Source of the DNA: Anisodus tanguticus
Lineage: Eukaryota > Streptophyta > Magnoliopsida > Solanales > Solanaceae
Assembly (NCBI GenBank): GCA_034509755.1
Contig: CM067548.1
Span: 35,572,898 to 35,636,897, forward strand
Reading direction: 5' to 3'
DNA: 64,000 bases
Part shown: piece after piece, positions 49,544-61,505 of the stretch
Position numbering within the stretch: the stretch's first letter is position 1
Layout: each line of letters opens with the position of its first letter
Program-made: the position numbers and the translations under genes
Notes under the pieces: model-generated
The model's database searches: none
What the model was told of the DNA's origin: nothing
Seen by the model: the letters and a program-made list of their open reading frames with translations, nothing else

Positions 49544-50214
49544 CTATTTTTCTATCCCAGTTTTAAAATTATAAAACTCTGTTTCTAAGTCTATTAACGT
49601 ATAGTTCTTTTCTAATAAATCTTCTTCTTCCAGAAAATCTTCGAGTAATAAATTCCTATTTGAGTTCAGACTGCAATACTTTTCTCCGTTACTGCAGTCG
49701 GTACAACAACTAGTGTTTTTATTAATCAGATTTATAGAAGATATTTGTATAATCTTAGTGTCTATCTTCTGAGTTTGTACTGGAGTATAAGTACTATTTC
49801 TTTGTAATATTACTCCATCTCTGGTGATAGTGCAACTTCCATTGTTATTTAACAAGAAGTCTAATCCTATCACAAAATCACGTATTAATATTTAGATCTC
49901 TCGATTAATATCTTATCTAGCTTATAGCTCGGGTTATTTGAGCAAGTGTTTATAAAACTAATAGTAGCTTCTTGCAGGTAATGTCTATAGAAGTTGTGAG
50001 TGCCATCCATCTGCACAGCTGAAGATGGCTTATCCAGTGTTTTCACCAGATGACTCGGAACTATTTTCTTATTTAATATACTTCTAGTGCACCCTGTGTC
50101 TACTAGAGCGAGGGTTGTAATCTCATAATCTTTAATTCTAATTTTTGTCCTTAGTCTTATTGCGCTAAACTTTTTGTATTCATTACATATTAAAGTCTTG
50201 TCTTCCGAATTCAT
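49544..50214 (-). pseudogene. Pararetroviral aspartic protease region
   Basis: The segment 50214-49885 contains the active-site triad LVDTGCTRS. It stops at 49885, and the sequence continues in another frame at 49873-49544 with IGLDFL, which in retroelement proteases follows the catalytic part. A small indel near 49885-49900 separates the two. The RT that should follow lies in a third frame. Confidence 0.8.
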
Positions 50215-50237
50215 TAATTCGGAGGCTACTTATGTAT

Positions 50238-51900
50238 CTAACTGATCATCTTCTTCAGATCAGAATGCTTGTCTTCGACTATTGGTCGTTTACCTTTTTC
50301 TAGCTGAGCTAATCTGATTTCTAAATTATTTACTCTTGTTTCTAGAGTAATTATTCTTACTGGTGTTGTTCTATCTATGGATACTTCTTCTTGGATCCTA
50401 TTTAGTTCTTTTGGTTGTCCAATTATAATGTTTAATTCTCTTTGAAGGCAAGTTATACATCCTTCCATGTAACATTTTTTGCATTTGGCCCTTTTACTTC
50501 TACTCGGGAACCATCTGCAAATGCAACATGCTGTGCTGTCTAGACCTTTATTTCTTTCAAATATGTGGTCACGGTCTGTAGAGGTGTTTACTAGATTATT
50601 GAAATCTTCGGTTATGTCTAACTTATCTATTCCCATTTCGTTAATGAATTCGTCTTCTTCTGAGTCTGAAGAATCTATTCTGTTATTTTCTCCTGTATCT
50701 ATGCTTACTATAGAATATATGCTTTCTGTGTCAGACATATATTCGTCTACGTTTATTAGAGTCTCCTGAAAATCTTCTATCAACTGCGCATTCTTCGAGT
50801 TGTTATTAATTCTTTTAGGGCAAGTATTTGCTAAATGTTCTATGCTTCCGCAAGTAAAACATTCTAATCTATTTTTATAAGTTCTATCATTTCTATATTT
50901 TCTTATATGTTTATTTTTGTCTAAATATGGTTTCTTTGCTGTAGATTTTCTAAGATAGTATCTTTTCTTATCGTATCTATCGTAGTTCTGGTAACCATAT
51001 TTCTTCTTCTTTTTATAACTTTTTCTTTTCTGAGGGTCTTTGTCATAGATCTGAGTAGTGTATATCACACTTTTGCAGAAGCTCAACTCATTCTGTTTGA
51101 GTTGTTTCTGTATTTGCAAGTGTGTACATTTCTCTTGGAGTATCTCCATGACATGCTGGATTCTATGTCCTATAGACCATCTAGCGTTAGGATTTTGTAT
51201 TATTCCATCACGCTTGTTCCATCTTTCTTCTATTTCTCGTCCTAAAGCTCCTGGTAACTTATTAAAGAGCTTCTTTCCTAGTTCTTGATCAAACGAATTA
51301 CCGCTGATCGTGCAATAATAAAAGAAGTCATTTAAGAATTTCTTTATATATATCCAATTACTAATACTTAACTGTTCTAATTTTATTAAAGCGTTTCTTT
51401 GTAATACTATTAATCCACTGTTTGGGTCTTCACCTGTGATTAGGGTATGTATTTTATTGGTGAAGTTATACGGGTTTGATCCCATAGCTACCAACTGGTG
51501 GAATTCTTCTGGGAAATTTATCTTGTAGGCTTCCCATAATGCCTTTGTCGATTCTCCTAAAAATGTCTCTAGATATTTATACATTGATTCTGCGTCTGAT
51601 TCCTGATAATTTTGTATATAGTCTGCTACCACTATTCCCTTCCATAAATCTATTACGGAATTCCATCTTTGGGGATCATGGGCAGCTATATTCAGGATTT
51701 TTCCTTTGTTTCCTCCTTCCTGGAGGGTTATAGGTTCTTCCAACGGCATTCTTCTCGCTCGATGGTTTAACATTGTCTACAGGTTCTCCTGCAGTTCTAA
51801 ACACTCTTCGTCTTGGTACATTACCTGTACTGGTATCTACCGTAATATTTTCTCCAGTAGTTCTCTGGAATGGACTAGAGCTAGAAGCGCTAGTTTCCAT
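50238..51900 (-). pseudogene. Pararetroviral coat protein
   Basis: A likely N-terminus starts with ATG at 51900 and is rich in Ser/Thr and basic residues. The main body is open from about 51773 to 50238 (511 codons) in a different frame, so a frameshift lies near 51700-51773. The body carries a Lys/Tyr-rich stretch and a zinc knuckle of the CX2CX4HX4C type (CFTCGSIEHLANTC, about 50860), as in caulimovirid coat proteins that bind nucleic acid. The C-terminal part is acidic, with a further cluster of cysteines. Confidence 0.8.
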
Positions 51901-51918
51901 TAATTCTTTGTGACTAAT

Positions 51919-53046
51919 TTACGAAGTAGTGTACGAATCTAATTCGTTATTTACCGAGAACTCTTTCCAAATTTCTTCAAACATTTCTGTTTTTTGTTTG
52001 GAAAGATACTCTTCCCTATATCCTGAATTGTCAGATCTTTTATCACATAATTTAAAATGTTCTATAGTTATATCTAATTCCATATTATCCATTTTGCATC
52101 CTTTGCATCTGAATAACATTTTTGGCTTCTGTTTCTTTAGATTTTTTGCTTTTTGTATAGCGTTGTCTACCTCATAACCTTCCTGAATAATTTCTATATT
52201 CATGAGGTTTAAGTCTGTTTCTTCTATAGTGTTTTCTTCCTCACATTCTTTGTGTGGGGTGTAATTATAGTCTGTAAACCTTATAGATGTATGCCCACGC
52301 TGGTTAGTATATTCTAGGTGAGATGTGGGTTGTAACATCTTTTTCTTATTATCAAAATATTCTAGTTTCCATTCTAAACCTGCGTATTCCTCAGGTTCGA
52401 TCTTCGTAGGTTTTATTAGGTTAATACCTTTGTTACTCATTAATTCCACTACGTCATTTATCTTTATTTTAAACTTTGTATTACTACTGTTAGTCATTTT
52501 TCCTAAGAACCCTAAACATAACAATAAATTGTTACCGCTATGCATTTCTTCATAGCCTTTGGTCTGTATTCCTATTTTTATATTGTCTCCAAACTCTTTT
52601 AGGTTCATTAGAAAGTCTGGACTTATGTAGAATATTCCGCCATTGTCTGTCATGTCTATTTCTGTCATACCTATGATGGATTTTTTCATGTCTGTCCATC
52701 TGTCATCATAGATAACTAACAGAACCTTGCTACCTAGATTTTTTCTAGTTAATCCTTTTATACCTATTACCATTAGTCCCATATGCATGAGGCTTCTGGT
52801 GTTTCTTTTAAGTTGTTTAAACGATTCTTCGCTAATTAGTCTTATCGTCTTAGCTGAATTTCCTAATACTGACAACTGCTCTTCTCTATAATGTCTATAT
52901 AGTTGAGCTGTTGAAGCGAATCTTTCTGCATTGTATAACGTTCTAGGGTTTAGTAAATTCAATTGATTCTGTTGAAATATACTTATGTCTCTATCTACGT
53001 TTATTACTTCGCTAAGTTGTCTATTGTTTTCTTTGGAGTTCTTCGT
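51919..53046 (-). pseudogene. Pararetroviral movement protein
   Basis: Open from just after a stop near 53046 to 51919 (about 375 codons) with no ATG near the beginning; the first codon commonly taken, at 52962, is TTG. The central part (residues 60-230) has the pattern of plant virus 30K-type movement proteins, including a conserved Asp in the LVIYDDRW segment. It would act in cell-to-cell movement through plasmodesmata. The missing start suggests a mutated ATG, or fusion to the upstream ORF in the ancestral genome. Family assignment is by pattern, not search. Confidence 0.65.
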
Positions 53047-53049
53047 TTA

Positions 53050-53879
53050 ACATTCTTGATATTAAACTATTTCCTATCCTATCGTCCGAGAAACTTGGTC
53101 CGGAGCTTTCTCCTTCGTTCTCGATCTACCCGTAAGAAAGTCCATTTCGGGTTTTTCTTACTACTCTTTCTTTTTCTCTTTGTGGAGTTATTTCCACTCT
53201 TTTTAAGCGATTTATTAGATCGTCTACTTGTTTATCTTTAGAAGTTTTCGTATTGCGATCTAAATGATTTATCTTATCGTTTAGAAGTTCTACTTTTCTA
53301 GTCAAGTATTCTACTTTCTTAGTGAGTTCGAGTACTAACGCGGTTAAGACTATATTCGTTGTACTATTATTTGGTCCGCTTTAGCGATAGGTGTATAGTC
53401 TTTGTAATCGATGGTAAAGGTATAGTTTTTTCTATTACTTTTGATGCTTCTTCTTGTATTTGGGTTAGTCTTATCATGAAATAATTACTTGTTTTAAGTC
53501 TAGTATAACCTTTTCTAATTCTAAGACTTTGGCTATTAGCTCTTGTTTAATCTTCTTATTTTCTTGACTGACTTTTAATTCTATATCTATTAAATTATTT
53601 TTAAAATAATTTTCTAGGTCCTTTTTTGTACCTAATTTTTCGAAATCGCAATTTGTTACTAAATTGTTTATATACTCTAGATTTTGTTCAGATCTTTTGA
53701 AAATCTGTTCCTGCTTTCGCAGTATTTCTTCTAGTCTGATTAGGTTTGCAATATAATGCTCGTTATTTTCTTTTACCTTCTCACTTAGATTTATTATTAT
53801 GTCTACTATAGTGTTTAACTGTTTTTCTTCGCTATGGAGTAAGTGTTCTCCTGAGCTAAAATTACACTTTATAACGCTA

Positions 53880-53880
<1 letters not shown>
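53050..53880 (-). pseudogene. Pararetroviral 5'-proximal coiled-coil ORF, broken
   Basis: The segment 53880-53474 is rich in Leu, Lys and Glu with a heptad-like pattern, predicted to be a coiled coil. Between 53474 and 53050 the frames are broken, with a basic Lys/Arg/Ser-rich piece near 53070-53200. The open frame runs upstream into the TA microsatellite, which is not viral, so the true N-terminus is missing or was never part of the insert. Function unknown. Confidence 0.55.

Positions 53881-53917
<37 letters not shown>
53880..53917. repeat. (TA)n microsatellite at the pararetrovirus-LTR junction
   Basis: About 37 bases of TA dinucleotide between the last viral codons and LTR sequence (AGGCCTTAATATCGTC). 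Confidence 0.92.
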
Positions 53918-53919
<2 letters not shown>

Positions 53920-56900
53920 CCTTAATATCGTCAATATCGTTATTTATTATCATTATTATTATTATTCGTATTTCTACTATCATTTGCTTTTTAATTTCAT
54001 AATCACAGTTTTACTCTAATATTCTATGTTATTTTATTTTCGCAAAACGGCATCACATTTTTTTAAGCAATAAGCATTTCATAAATATTATGTTTTATTA
54101 TTATCACATCGTTATTTTTAAATAATTTACAAAGCATTTTTTAAAAAATATTAAACCCCTTTTATATTTTAACCCACAACCCAGTTTTTTCTTAACCTAA
54201 AACATTCTACCCAACCCACAAAATTACAGCCCAACTCCCCACTCCCCCATTTTTTTTAAAACCCGACCAGACCAATCGGCCACCCCAAAAACAGAAGCCC
54301 AAACCCATTTCACCCAACACCCATTTTTATCCCTAACCCTCAAACAAACCCAAAACATACCATCTTCTCTTTCACTCTCCCCACCAAAAAATCCGTCGCA
54401 CCCCATACCCCTGTCGCCCCTGACACCACCACGCCCCTCACTTGCCACCACACCCATTACATGTCACTTCACCCATACCCTATCCCCCAAATCCCGCGAC
54501 TTGCACCCCTAAAATCTGCTTTCAAAATCGTCCCTTTGCCCCTTTAATTTAAAATTCAAACTCGAATTGAAAGAGGGTGGGTAGGGGATGAACGATTTTT
54601 GGAGGAAACTCATCTATAAATACCCCTTTGTTCTTCATTTCAAGGAGGTCTGATCGGAGGTCCGAAAAATAGTCCGAAAAGAAATTGAAAATGGGTCGAT
54701 TTATTCCTAATTCTTGGTTAGAAAATACTCCTTTTTCGGTCCCTAATTTTCAATCCAAAAATCCCCTTTTGTTCTTCACGTTTCCGGGCTGTTTTGTTTC
54801 GGGTCGGGTCAAAAAATCCGAGAATACTCCTCTTTGTTTCATAATTTTTAATCCGAAAATCCCTTTTGAATACTAGTTTCAATCCTCAAAAAAAATTCCC
54901 CTTTTGTTCTTCACGTTTCCTGGTGGGGTCTGTTTCGGGTCGGGCCAGAATCCGGGTCCAAAATCAGAAAATCAGAATTTCAAAATCAGAAAAATCAGAA
55001 TTCCAAAATAACTTCTCCGAGCGGATTCGACGATTCGAAACACGCCTCGATTCGCTGCCCGAAGAAGGTCCCGTAAACTTAAGTTTCTCTCAGTCCTTTT
55101 TTTTACTTTTTGTATTTTTATGTGTTCTCATTGTTGATTAAGTAATAATGTAGTTGTTGTGTTTATTGTCCAAGCATGTTAAGTCTGTTAGTTTTGTTTA
55201 GTTAGCTAACAATGTTGTCAATTATTTTTGCTTGTGTTATCTTATTCATTTTTTGTATTATATGAGGATATGTTGTTAATTAGTACATGTTGAGAAGGAT
55301 TAAGATATTGGTTAATTGAATACCTCACGATGTTTGCTAATTTTTCTAATTGATTGTTAATACCTAAACATACTATGTTAGATTCGTGATTAAGCATTAT
55401 GTGATGTGTATACTATCTTAATACTTGTTTAGTAAAGATATGATATAGGTCATTAAATAATATATATGTTTCTACTTCATGTTCTAAAATAGTTAAGTTT
55501 TAAATGTGTGATTATAGTTTGGTCTTTGGCATGTCTGAAATCTCTTGTTAAGTGGTGACAAGAGTTTTAGTTGCTTCATAGACTTAGATACATGTTTGTT
55601 TGATTTATTCACATGTCTTCTATGATTTAGGAATAGTATATGGTAGACCAATTTTGAATATCAGCTAGTATCCCTATACAACATGTATGCATGAGTTTAA
55701 GTTGGTAAATGTGAAGCTATGTGGACTGGATCTTTATGGGTTAGCTGTAGATTAGAAATGTTGAAGTACGATGTCTTGTTGAGCCCCTTATTTAGTTGAA
55801 TAGGTTTTAGATGTTGGCTAGTTGTGGTATGATAATTGTTTGACTTGGTATCTTCTTAACAACCTTCTTGACCCTACTATATTTATTTTGAAATGTCCCT
55901 ATGCCTAATACATAGCATAAACATGACCCTATATGACTATGCCTAGCTTATTTTGTGCCATCTAGACCCAAATATGCAAGCATTTCCCTTTCCTTGTTCT
56001 CTTTTCCCTTCTTGTTATCTATGTTGTGTATCAAATCTGAGTCCCAACAACATATTATTTTTCATGAATTATTTATTTATATTTTCTTATGTATATATTT
56101 TTATGTTCCGTCTACTAATCCTTTTCTTTTCTTTCATTTACATGAAACGCACCGGGAGCAACGAAGAGTCTCGTTATGAGACTCATCATGACTATTGTCA
56201 AACAAGACCCGCATCCACGTTCATTGCATTCTCATGCACTCGGGACTTCTAAACAAATAAGGCTGGATGACATCGTCATCCGCCCTAGTCATTGCTTTTA
56301 ATTCTTTAATACCACCCTTTTATTGTTCCGGTTGTAATTTAATTATTCAACTTTGTGCGATCATGGGGACACTTGGAATAATTAGGCCTTGAATGGACAA
56401 ATTAATAGAGTAGTTTAAAATTGGAAATCCCTTGCTAGTTCATTTATTTTAGTCTCGTCATGCATGTTTAAAACTTTCAAAACAATTTGGTCATCCTTTA
56501 TTCGCATTATTAGTCATACAAATAAGGTTTTGTTTTTTTATCCGATTTGCGATTTAAAATGACTTCCATATAAATTATTTCTTTGCATTACAAACAATTT
56601 GCTTTTCTCCTTACAATTAATTGCCAAATAATAGGTATTTTATGGACAGTGTCATACAAATGCATGTTGTTTATCCAAAACATCAACTTTGCATGTATTT
56701 TATAAACAATGGCATATAAATGCATGCTTTTATTCAAAAAATCAACTTTGCATGTATTTATAAACAATGCCATACAAATGCATGCCTTTATCCAAAAATT
56801 AATTATTACATAGTATTTTATAAACAATGCCCTGCATACTTTTTTTTGAATTTTATGCCAGAAATTTATTTCTCAGAACCGCAGTCACCTTTGTGAGATT

Positions 56901-57302
56901 CCAAAATATTAGTGGTAAAAATCTTTACGTTGTCAAAATGCATCTATTAATTAATTACTTGTAACATCCTTTCAATTAACCTTATATTTTTAAACATGCA
57001 TATTTTCCTTAGCATAATAACTAACCTATGTTTGACCGTATAACCATAGTTAGCGGATCTTAAAGGATGTCTATCCCTTTCCTTTCAGGATAATAAAGAA
57101 TCCTTACCCAGAATCTCATAGATTAGCAGACCATTAATCGGAGTTCATTTTGCAGCATTTATGTTAACATTTAGGTGCCCTAATTCGTAGAATAATTAGG
57201 TGGCGACTTATTAAGCTTTAATTAATTTAGGAATCACCAATACGCCGCGACCATGTTGGGTCCCCCTTTCTTCGCGGTGGGGGGTTAAAAATGGGTGCGA
57301 CA
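53918..57302 (+). other. Right-hand, main part of the 3.4-kb solo LTR
   Basis: Starts in AT-rich U3-like sequence, has a C/A-rich promoter-proximal stretch, the TATAAATA at about 54614 and a pyrimidine-rich transcribed-like stretch (54640-55100). It then runs through featureless AT-rich DNA with short repeats of a TTATAAACAATG(C/G)CATA-type unit at about 56640-56830. It ends in the conserved ACGCCGCGACC ... GGGTGCGACA block. Short open frames here are not genes. Confidence 0.75.
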
Positions 57303-57307
57303 GTCAC

Positions 57308-57587
57308 GTTTATTTTTCTTGTAATATAAATATAGGAATCATTTGTACAGAAAACACAACACAATCAATCAAAAATCTGATTTCTCCATTCTATCTTTAT
57401 CGCCTTTATTGCACTCTACTGTATTTATGTTTCTTACCACTTAGTTTACTCAATCACCATCCTAACGCTTTTTGGAGTAGTTGGGGAACCAATTGCTGGA
57501 AGTTAGAGTTTCTCTTCCGGCCCTAATCGCTCAGTTAAGGAATCAATCTGTCATCCGATAAAACAGCAAACGTTTCGGAGGGAAACA
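57308..57587 (+). repeat. 5' LTR of gypsy B, right segment
   Basis: Continues the LTR interrupted at 45459. It matches 30750-31063 of copy A, including TTTGGAGTAGTTGGGGAACC, and is followed at once by the primer-site-like sequence. Confidence 0.88.
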
Positions 57588-57664
57588 AATTTGGCACGCC
57601 CAGTGGGACCATAGGTGATCTCATAGCGAAGTTTGATTCTCCAAGTCAGGATCACACTTGCCGT

Positions 57665-60575
57665 ATGCGCCTAAGGTCTGGTAAGAAAATGAACCCAGAG
57701 TCCAGTCCACATCCTAAACAGAATCCTCCCAGAATGAACAACGAGCCACCATCTTCTTCGGGTATGCCTAGATCGGTTAATACTCCTCCACTTCCTCCAT
57801 CAACCCAAAATGTGGGTGAACTTAGTCAAACTGAATGTCCAACTGTTATGACTAAGTCTTTCATTAGACAACAGATTGAATTAGGCATCCTCGACATTAT
57901 GTACCAGGTTTTCGAACAGTTGGCCGACATTGTCAAGCCAATAGTGCATAATGAGGTTTAACAGGCGAGAGAATTGGAAGCCAATCGATTGCATCCAGGA
58001 GAAGGTTCAGCTAGTTCTGTCATTCCTCTGACGAGTGGCGTTGTGCAGCATGCAACTACGACTACAGGTGTTGTTCCTCAGTCGAATGTGTATCAGTCAA
58101 TACCTACTCAGGTACAACCGATAGCACACCTAGGAGCACAAGCCCAATCACTTGGTAACTAGTCTACTGTATGGTTGCCAGCAAATGCTGGGGGAAAACT
58201 GTGCCACTCGACCAAACAAATCTGCAGTATGGACAGATCAACATGGATCAGAGACCAGTTCAGGCATTCAGACACCTTGGTTTGCCGTACGCTTATGCAA
58301 ATGGCCCTACGGTACAGGCGACCAATATTGGTCAGCCGAATTAGCAACCGATGACCCCTGGCTATGACCCTGCTAGGCTATCTAATGACGTTGTCTACAG
58401 CAGAACCCCATTCCAGCAGTCGCAGTCGGTACCCAATCCATACCATCCAGGAAGTGCAAACTTTCTAAGAACGGCTGATGTCCGAAGAGAGCAGACATGG
58501 AACATTATTCCTACTTATCCTCAAGTTCTGTCGGTTGTTCCAGGAGCTTAGGTTGCAGGATTTGGTGGCTATGCACAATAGCAACAATGGGGATATACCC
58601 CACATGTTGGTAACGGCCAGCAGAATACCTACAACTTTCAAAACCATGTTCAACAAGGTGCAGAATGGAGGCCTCCAGTTCAGAACGCCTACCAACCGGT
58701 TCCAGTTAAGAATCGACAGGGGATGTCACGGCTGATGAACCCTAAAACCATTGCAGATACCATGAGAAAGTACTTTGCCATCCAACTGAAACCCTTGAAC
58801 ATGCATGTTTACAGGAAGCCCTACCCCGATTGGATAGACCGGGTAGCACCATTGCCAAGAGGCTTCAAAACGACTGATTTCGCCACCTTCTCGGGTGATG
58901 ACGACAAATCTACCATTGAGCACATTGGTAAATTTACCGCCCAATATGGCGAAGTTGGCCAGAACGAGTATCACAAGCTGCAGTTATTCCTCATTTCCCT
59001 AACCGGAACAACATTTGCTTGGTACTCATCCTTGGCCCCTGACTACGTGCAGAGTTGGGCTGATTTTATTGGCCTCAACATCAAGTCACTGTAACTGATT
59101 TGACGAATCTCAAGCAACAGGTCGATGAATCGACTACCGATTATATCGAGAGATTCAGAAGGAAGGTTGGGAAATGCATGGTACACTTTTCTGAATCGGA
59201 ATGCGCCCACATGATAATCAACAACCTGCATCCTCAGCTAAGGGAGAAATTAGTGGGACAGTCATGCTCTGACTTAAGCCAGTTAGCCGAGAAGGCTAGC
59301 CAAATAGATAAGTATATCCAGGAGAAGAAGAAGAGAATAACCAACTGAAACCAAGGCTCCCATTTGGTATCCATTATTGAGGCAGACGAGTCTGACTCAA
59401 AGTCAGCCGATTACACAGCAGTCGCAATGGTAGCCGAGATTATCAGGGGCAAGGTTTATTCTTGCCCAGTTATGAAAGGCAAGGAGACGAGTTCAACTGA
59501 TGACAGGGTCGGTTACTTGTTTGACATTACAAAGGCAGATCAGATATTTGATCATCTACTTAGGGATAAACAGATTCGGCTGCATGATGGCCACGTGATT
59601 CCACATGCCGAAGAGCTCAAGGATAAGAAGTACTGTAAATGGCACAACTCTTATAGCCACACTACTTCTAATTGTGTGGTATTTAGAAAGGAAATCCAAA
59701 AGGGTATCAAGGAGGGGAGGTTCAAGCTAGACGATAAGAGCATAGCGGAGATGTCTGTTGATACTGACCCCTTTCTCATAGTACCGATATCTATGGTATC
59801 TTTTGCTAGGCTAGATCAATCAAAGGATGTTAAGGGGAAACAGCCGGTGAAAACCATGTGAGTCCCAAAGAAGCCCACCGGTAAAGATGGGGTCGCCAGG
59901 ACCTCTGTGTTTGATCGGCTAGGCAACTTACGTGACATCTATGAGAACACGGCAGGCCAGCCAGCCAGCCAGCTAGAAGTAGTGTTCGTGGCCACCCTTA
60001 CAAACCAGAGCACATTGTTCGGGAACCTCACAAACAGTACCCGACATTCAAAAGGACTCAGCAGACCTCGGGAGCAGGCTTGGAGGGCAAGCACGGCTAC
60101 TAGTCGACGTGAAGCCGAGCGTGCCCCAGATAGGCGAGGAATACCCATGGCTAAACAGAGGGTGGTTGAGTTCAACGTGAGGGAAGGCATTTCTTCTTTA
60201 CGTATCACAGTGAGGGATGAAGGTCAACTGAGATCTCGGATGATGATTAAGCCAACCGCCAATATAGAGGAAGGAAAGTGGTTCGTCAATCAGGCTTATG
60301 GAAAGAAAGAGGCATCATCAGGTGTCATATCCAGGACGCAGAAAAGAAGTATACATCGTGCCAAAGCCTTACGCAAGATGAAGCTAACGTTACATATTAT
60401 AGCCAGCGCTGAGGTAGCCGATAAGCAGAAAATTCCTGAGTCTGCTGTAGCTGAGCCTATCGAGCGGGCATTTGGCTCAACCTTTTCAGAGACATGGCTG
60501 CATGAAGTAGAAGGTTTAGACCAACAAGAACTGAATATACAACTTAGTGATAACCTGATCGAGGAACCTCAATAG
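57665..60575 (+). pseudogene. Gypsy B gag
   Basis: The start MRLRSGKKMN (57665) is followed by the FIRQQIELGILDIMYQ block, a Pro/Gln-rich middle, and the retrotransposon gag core (58723-59348) with WIDRVAPLPRGFKTTDF and SLTGTTFAWYSSLAPDY. The CHHC-type zinc knuckle CKWHNSYSHTTSNC is at about 59640, and the tail reaches 60575. Stops at about 57959, 58160, 58550, 58578, 59092 and 59862 and a frameshift near 59060 disrupt it. It would form the particle in an active element. Confidence 0.85.
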
Positions 60576-60938
60576 GAGGCTACTATTCTGAAGGAATCCC
60601 TAGCCGAGACGGTTCCACATGTCGCACAAAAGGTCCAGGCATTAGAGCCCCAGCCGGTTCCTATATGCCTCAAGGAGATGAAAGATATTAAATTCTCGTC
60701 AGCCGAATTGGATGAGGTAGGAGACTCCATCCTTGATTTATTTAATCAAGATTCAGTCGATGAGATTTGGGCAGTCATTGAAATGGTCAGCCTAATTCCA
60801 TGAGAGTTTTGGACCGACCGCCCTAAATTAGATAGCCTAGAAGGTGATGTGTGTGTGGAAGACATTGAATGGGCGACATTAGCCGATACCACGGCTAGGG
60901 ACGCTTAGAGCACTGTATTTGGTGCACCTACAGAGAAG

Positions 60939-61295
60939 ATGGTTAAACACCTCAAACCCCTCTATGTTAAGGCTTACATTAACGGCAAAACTTTTAGCCG
61001 AGTGTTCGTCAATAATGGGGCTGTGCTAAATGTGATGCCGTTGCTTACTTTGAAAAACATTAACAAAATCAGGGAGGATGTCATCCCAACTAACATGAAA
61101 ATGGCTAGCTTTATGGGAAAAGCCTCTGAAGCTCTAGGGATCTTAGTAGCAGAAATCACTGTAGGTCCTAAGACGGTCAGATATGCCTTCTTTATGATAG
61201 ATGGCAAGCCATCCTATGCCATCATGTTGGGCAGAGACTGGATTCACACCAGTCGATGCCTTCCTTCCACCATGTATCAAGAACTCATTTTATAG
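60939..61295 (+). pseudogene. Gypsy B aspartic protease region
   Basis: Parallel to copy A, with IMLGRDWIH kept. The active-site segment reads VFVNNGAVLNVMPL, so the catalytic Asp (D in copy A) is changed to Asn. Confidence 0.85.
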
Positions 61296-61505
61296 GAAGA
61301 CGATAAGATAGAGATCGTTCCAGCCGATGATAACCCATTTCAAGCAGGGGTGAAAACTTGGAACCTGTCTTATATTCACCTTATGTGGCTCCCATAGCTG
61401 TTGTGGAGCAGTATGAAGAAGGATCTTGGAAATACTGCAATCTTACTCTACGAGGTTTTGAAATAAAATAATTAGCCGAACCACGACTTACCTTCGAAGA
61501 GTTAG

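Larger units (their letters stand above)
45540..53880 (-). mobile_element. Endogenous pararetrovirus (Caulimoviridae, solendovirus-like), degenerate
   Basis: About 8.3 kb on the minus strand, close to one genome length for the family. The order is coiled-coil ORF, movement protein, coat protein with zinc knuckle, protease-RT-RNase H, transactivator-like ORF, then a non-coding region with a TATA box. This gene content and the host context point to the tobacco vein clearing virus type of endogenous virus. Every large gene is broken by frameshifts or lacks a normal start. The right end abuts a TA microsatellite; the left border inside the LTR is approximate. No initiator-Met-type primer site was recognised. 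Confidence 0.85.
45460..57302 (+). mobile_element. Solo LTR of a second gypsy family, carrying a pararetrovirus insertion
   Basis: The outer ends are TATTGACACCCA (left, apparently a mutated TGTTGACACCCA) and TGGGTGCGACA (right), flanked by a perfect 5-bp duplication GTCAC (45455-45459 and 57303-57307). Without the viral insert the LTR would be about 3.4-3.5 kb. A promoter-like TATAAATA on the plus strand near 54614, followed by a transcribed-region-like stretch, gives its orientation. No internal retrotransposon domains were found, so it is a solo LTR. Confidence 0.82.

Noticed and set aside
53880..53983. Start codon region of the first viral ORF
   Set aside because: The open frame there runs through the TA microsatellite and LTR DNA, so that N-terminus is not viral.
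54224..55141. Open frames in the C-rich and T-rich stretch of the solo LTR
   Set aside because: They lie in LTR promoter and leader-like DNA; the composition explains the lack of stops.
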